Positions 61,720-64,000 of a DNA stretch of 64,000 nt are shown here, in pieces (the stretch's first letter is position 1; each line of letters opens with the position of its first letter). The notes beneath the pieces were generated by a model, which had not been told where the DNA came from, ran no database searches, and saw only the letters and a program-made list of their open reading frames with translations. Both the position numbers and the translations under genes were made by a program. Origin of the DNA: Hyphomicrobiales bacterium (GTDB taxonomy: Bacteria > Pseudomonadota > Alphaproteobacteria > Rhizobiales > Rhizobiaceae); contig UBXG01000004.1 in NCBI GenBank assembly GCA_900469475.1, positions 1 through 64,000 on the forward strand, given 5' to 3'.

Positions 61720-62991
61720 ATGCACATTGTTGACAGACGCCTGAACCCAGGCGGAAAAAGTCTGGAAAATCGTCAACGATTTTTGCGAAGAGCAAAAGCG
61801 CTGGTGCAGAGAGCGGTCTATGAATCCTCTCAAAATCGCGACATTCAGGACATTCTGAAGGGTGGCGAAGTCAGCATTCCCCTGGATGGAACCGAGGAAC
61901 CTCGGTTCCATCGTGGCCCAGAGGGCCTGAAGGAACATATTCTTCCCGGTAATAAGGACTTCATCGAAGGTGATGTTCTGCCGCGGCCAGAAGGTGGCGG
62001 CGGCAAAGGTCGCGCCGGTGGTGACGGGTCTGGGGAGGATGCCTTCCGCTTCATCCTGACGCGGGATGAGTTCCTCGATCTCTTCCTCGATGATCTCGAA
62101 TTGCCCGATCTTGCCAAGCGGCGGTTGATGTCGGCGGATCAGATCAACCCGGTGCGCTCAGGCTATTCGGTGACGGGATCTCCCGCCAATCTCGCCATCA
62201 ACCGTACGATGCGGCTTGCGATGATGCGGCGCGTCGCGCTGCATCGCCCGAAGCCGGAAACGGTCGAGAAGCTCATCGAGGAGGCCGAGGAGTGCACGGA
62301 CGAGAAGCGCCGCGCACAGCTCGAAGAAGAGATCAAGAGGCTGGAATCGAAGGTCCGGCGCATTCCCTATATCGATCCGATCGACATCCGCTATCGTCGT
62401 TTCGAGAACGAGCCGAAACCGGTGGCGCAGGCCGTTATGTTCTGTCTGATGGACGTCTCCGGTTCGATGACCGAGCATATGAAGGATCTCGCCAAGCGCT
62501 TCTACATGTTGCTCTACATCTTCCTGACCCGGCAGTATCGCCGTGTGGAGATCGTCTTCATCCGCCACACTGACGTCGCCGAGGAGGTGGACGAGGAGAC
62601 CTTCTTCCGCAGCCCGGCAACCGGTGGCACCCAGGTTTCGAGCGCGCTCGAGGCGATGCGGCGGATCGTGCGTGACCGCTTCCCGGCGTCCGACTGGAAC
62701 ATCTACGCCGCCCAGGCGTCGGACGGCGACAACGCCTATTCAGACAATGCGACGACGGCAGCGCTGATGACGAGCGAGATCCTGCCCGTCTGCCAATATT
62801 TCGCCTATCTCGAAGTGGGGGAATCGCGCAGCGTCGCAATCTCGTCCGGCTCGGCGATCTGGTCGCTCTACGAACGGCTGCAGGCGGGATGGCCGGTGCT
62901 TTCCATGCGGCGTGTCAGCGATCGCAGCCAGATCTATCCGGTCTTCCACGATCTCTTCCAGCGCCGGACGGCGGAAACAAGGAGCGGATGA
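61720..62991 (+). CDS. yeaH: YeaH/YhbH family protein (UPF0229)
   Basis: A 423-residue protein: MHIVDRRLNPGGKSLENRQRFLRRAK is the conserved start, a Gly-rich GGGGKGRAGGDGSGED linker follows, and the C-terminal half is a von Willebrand A-like domain with a MIDAS-type motif (MFCLMDVSGSMTEHMKDLAKRFYMLL). It probably works with PrkA as a metal-dependent adaptor. GGAAGAAGGA precedes the ATG. Its stop overlaps the spoVR start. Confidence 0.92.
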   Translation: MHIVDRRLNPGGKSLENRQRFLRRAKALVQRAVYESSQNRDIQDILKGGEVSIPLDGTEEPRFHRGPEGLKEHILPGNKDFIEGDVLPRPEGGGGKGRAGGDGSGEDAFRFILTRDEFLDLFLDDLELPDLAKRRLMSADQINPVRSGYSVTGSPANLAINRTMRLAMMRRVALHRPKPETVEKLIEEAEECTDEKRRAQLEEEIKRLESKVRRIPYIDPIDIRYRRFENEPKPVAQAVMFCLMDVSGSMTEHMKDLAKRFYMLLYIFLTRQYRRVEIVFIRHTDVAEEVDEETFFRSPATGGTQVSSALEAMRRIVRDRFPASDWNIYAAQASDGDNAYSDNATTAALMTSEILPVCQYFAYLEVGESRSVAISSGSAIWSLYERLQAGWPVLSMRRVSDRSQIYPVFHDLFQRRTAETRSG

Positions 62992-64000
62992 TGGCAAAGA
63001 AGGCATCGATGGAGCGGCTTTTCGAAGGTGCGGACTGGGATTTCGCCACCATCCAGCGAATTCACGATGCCTGCGAGAAGATCGCCGTTGGCGAGCTTGG
63101 TCTCGATGTCTATCCCAATCAGATCGAGATCATCACTGCCGAGCAGATGCTCGACGTCTATTCCTCGATCGGCATGCCGCTATTCTACAAGCATTGGTCC
63201 TTCGGCAAGCATTTCGCCCATCACGAAGCTTTCTATCGCAAGGGCCTGCGCGGCCTCGCCTATGAGATCGTCATCAACAGCTCGCCCTGTATCTCCTACC
63301 TGATGGAGGAGAATACGGCGACGATGCAGGCGCTCGTCATCGCGCATGCCGCCTTCGGCCATAATCATTTCTTCAAGAACAATTATCTCTTCAAGCTCTG
63401 GACCGATGCCGAAGGCATTCTCGATTATCTCAACTTCGCCAAGAGCTATATCGCGCGCTGCGAGGAGCGCTACGGTCACGCCGCGGTCGAGCGCACGCTG
63501 GATGCCGCGCATGCGCTGATGTCGCATGGCGTGCATCGCTATGCGGGCAAGAAGACGCCGGACCTGCGCGACGAGGAGAAGCGCGAGCGCGAGCGGCGCG
63601 AATATGACGAAAAGATCTTCAACGATCTCTGGCGCACGGTTCCGGCCGGGTCGGGCAAGAAGACACAGGATCTCGATCTGGAGCGCCGGCGTGCGCTGGC
63701 CGGTCTGCCGCAGGAGAACATCCTCTATTTCCTGGAAAAGATGGCACCGCGGCTGAAATCCTGGCAGCGCGAGATCATCCGCATCGTGCGGCATGTCGCG
63801 CAATATTTCTATCCGCAGAGCCAGACCAAGGTGATGAACGAGGGCACGGCGACCTATGTGCACTATCGCATCATGACGCGGCTGCACGAGCTTGGCGGCA
63901 TCGGCGACGGCGATTTTCTGGAATTCCTGAAATCGCATACCAACGTGGTTTTCCAGCCGACCTTCAACGATCCCCGTTATTCCGGCCTCAACCCGTACGC
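62991..64000 (+). CDS. SpoVR family protein, cut by the window end
   Basis: The first ~336 codons are present. ERLFEGADWDFATIQRIHDACEKIAVGELGLDVYPNQIEIITAEQMLDVY and YKHWSFGKHFAHHEAFYRKGLRGLAYEIVINSSPCISYLMEENTATMQALVIAHAAFGHNHFFKNN are unmistakable for SpoVR/YcgB. In Bacillus it affects spore cortex; in proteobacteria it belongs to the PrkA stress operon and its activity is unknown. ATG 62991 has AAGGAG six bases upstream; ATG 62988 is an alternative. The reading frame is still open at the last base. Confidence 0.94.
   Translation, partial: MAKKASMERLFEGADWDFATIQRIHDACEKIAVGELGLDVYPNQIEIITAEQMLDVYSSIGMPLFYKHWSFGKHFAHHEAFYRKGLRGLAYEIVINSSPCISYLMEENTATMQALVIAHAAFGHNHFFKNNYLFKLWTDAEGILDYLNFAKSYIARCEERYGHAAVERTLDAAHALMSHGVHRYAGKKTPDLRDEEKRERERREYDEKIFNDLWRTVPAGSGKKTQDLDLERRRALAGLPQENILYFLEKMAPRLKSWQREIIRIVRHVAQYFYPQSQTKVMNEGTATYVHYRIMTRLHELGGIGDGDFLEFLKSHTNVVFQPTFNDPRYSGLNPY

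Overview
The window looks like a chromosome segment from an alphaproteobacterium of the Rhizobiaceae (Rhizobium/Agrobacterium type). The evidence is the gene order murA - DUF2948 - hisD - UPF0262 - low-molecular-weight phosphatase - infA - maf - yacG - tRNA-Phe between 52 and 58 kb, the GC-rich codon use, GTG and TTG starts behind clear Shine-Dalgarno sequences, rhizobial-type intergenic palindromes, and a large share of catabolic, transport and regulatory genes. The species cannot be named from the sequence alone.

Layout. (a) 1-2.7 kb is a decayed accessory patch: a broken IS66-type accessory gene, two XRE regulators, small ORFs and a possible conjugation-gene fragment. (b) 2.7-20 kb holds mostly monocistronic metabolic genes with divergent regulators: alpha/beta hydrolase, dimethylglycine/sarcosine dehydrogenase-like flavoprotein, amino-acid binding protein, haloalkane dehalogenase-like hydrolase with MarR, exported isochorismatase-like protein, S10 peptidase, TetR with a quinone reductase-like flavoprotein, MscS channel with a cyclic-nucleotide domain, ketoglutarate-semialdehyde dehydrogenase, TetX-like monooxygenase with a second MarR, a YWTD propeller and a LacI regulator. 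(c) 20.1-25.1 kb is a tight five-gene minus-strand operon: metallophosphodiesterase, UgpC-, UgpA- and UgpE-like transporter parts and a UgpB-like binding protein. (d) 25.3-29.6 kb has slyX, exported MsrA, a bestrophin-like channel, an ECF sigma factor with its anti-sigma factor, and a Bax-inhibitor-1 protein. (e) 29.9-44.2 kb has D-galactonate dehydratase with a GntR regulator, OsmC, a TetR-controlled RND efflux pair, a phosphatase, a VOC protein, a threonate kinase/dehydrogenase pair and a D-Ala-D-Ala ligase. (f) 44.4-51.5 kb is an accessory island: a complete IS3-family element, genes without recognisable relatives, a ligD ligase fragment, small exported proteins and a tyrosine integrase beside tRNA-Thr(GGT). 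(g) 51.7-58.1 kb is conserved core. (h) 58.1-59.4 kb is a decayed integrative element bounded by tRNA-Phe and a near-perfect copy of its 3' end; it holds an IS3 fragment and two coupled micro-ORFs. (i) 59.8 kb to the window end is the prkA - yeaH - spoVR stress operon, with spoVR running off the edge.

The most useful new observations are the tRNA-Phe attachment-site scar with its microprotein pair, the shared operator core at two unrelated MarR divergons, the long dyads in front of three other local regulators, an exported isochorismatase-fold protein whose catalytic Cys position is Ala, and a 37-residue putative exported peptide next to an exported proline-rich protein that begins with the same mature residues. 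No CRISPR array, rRNA or obvious new defence system was seen.
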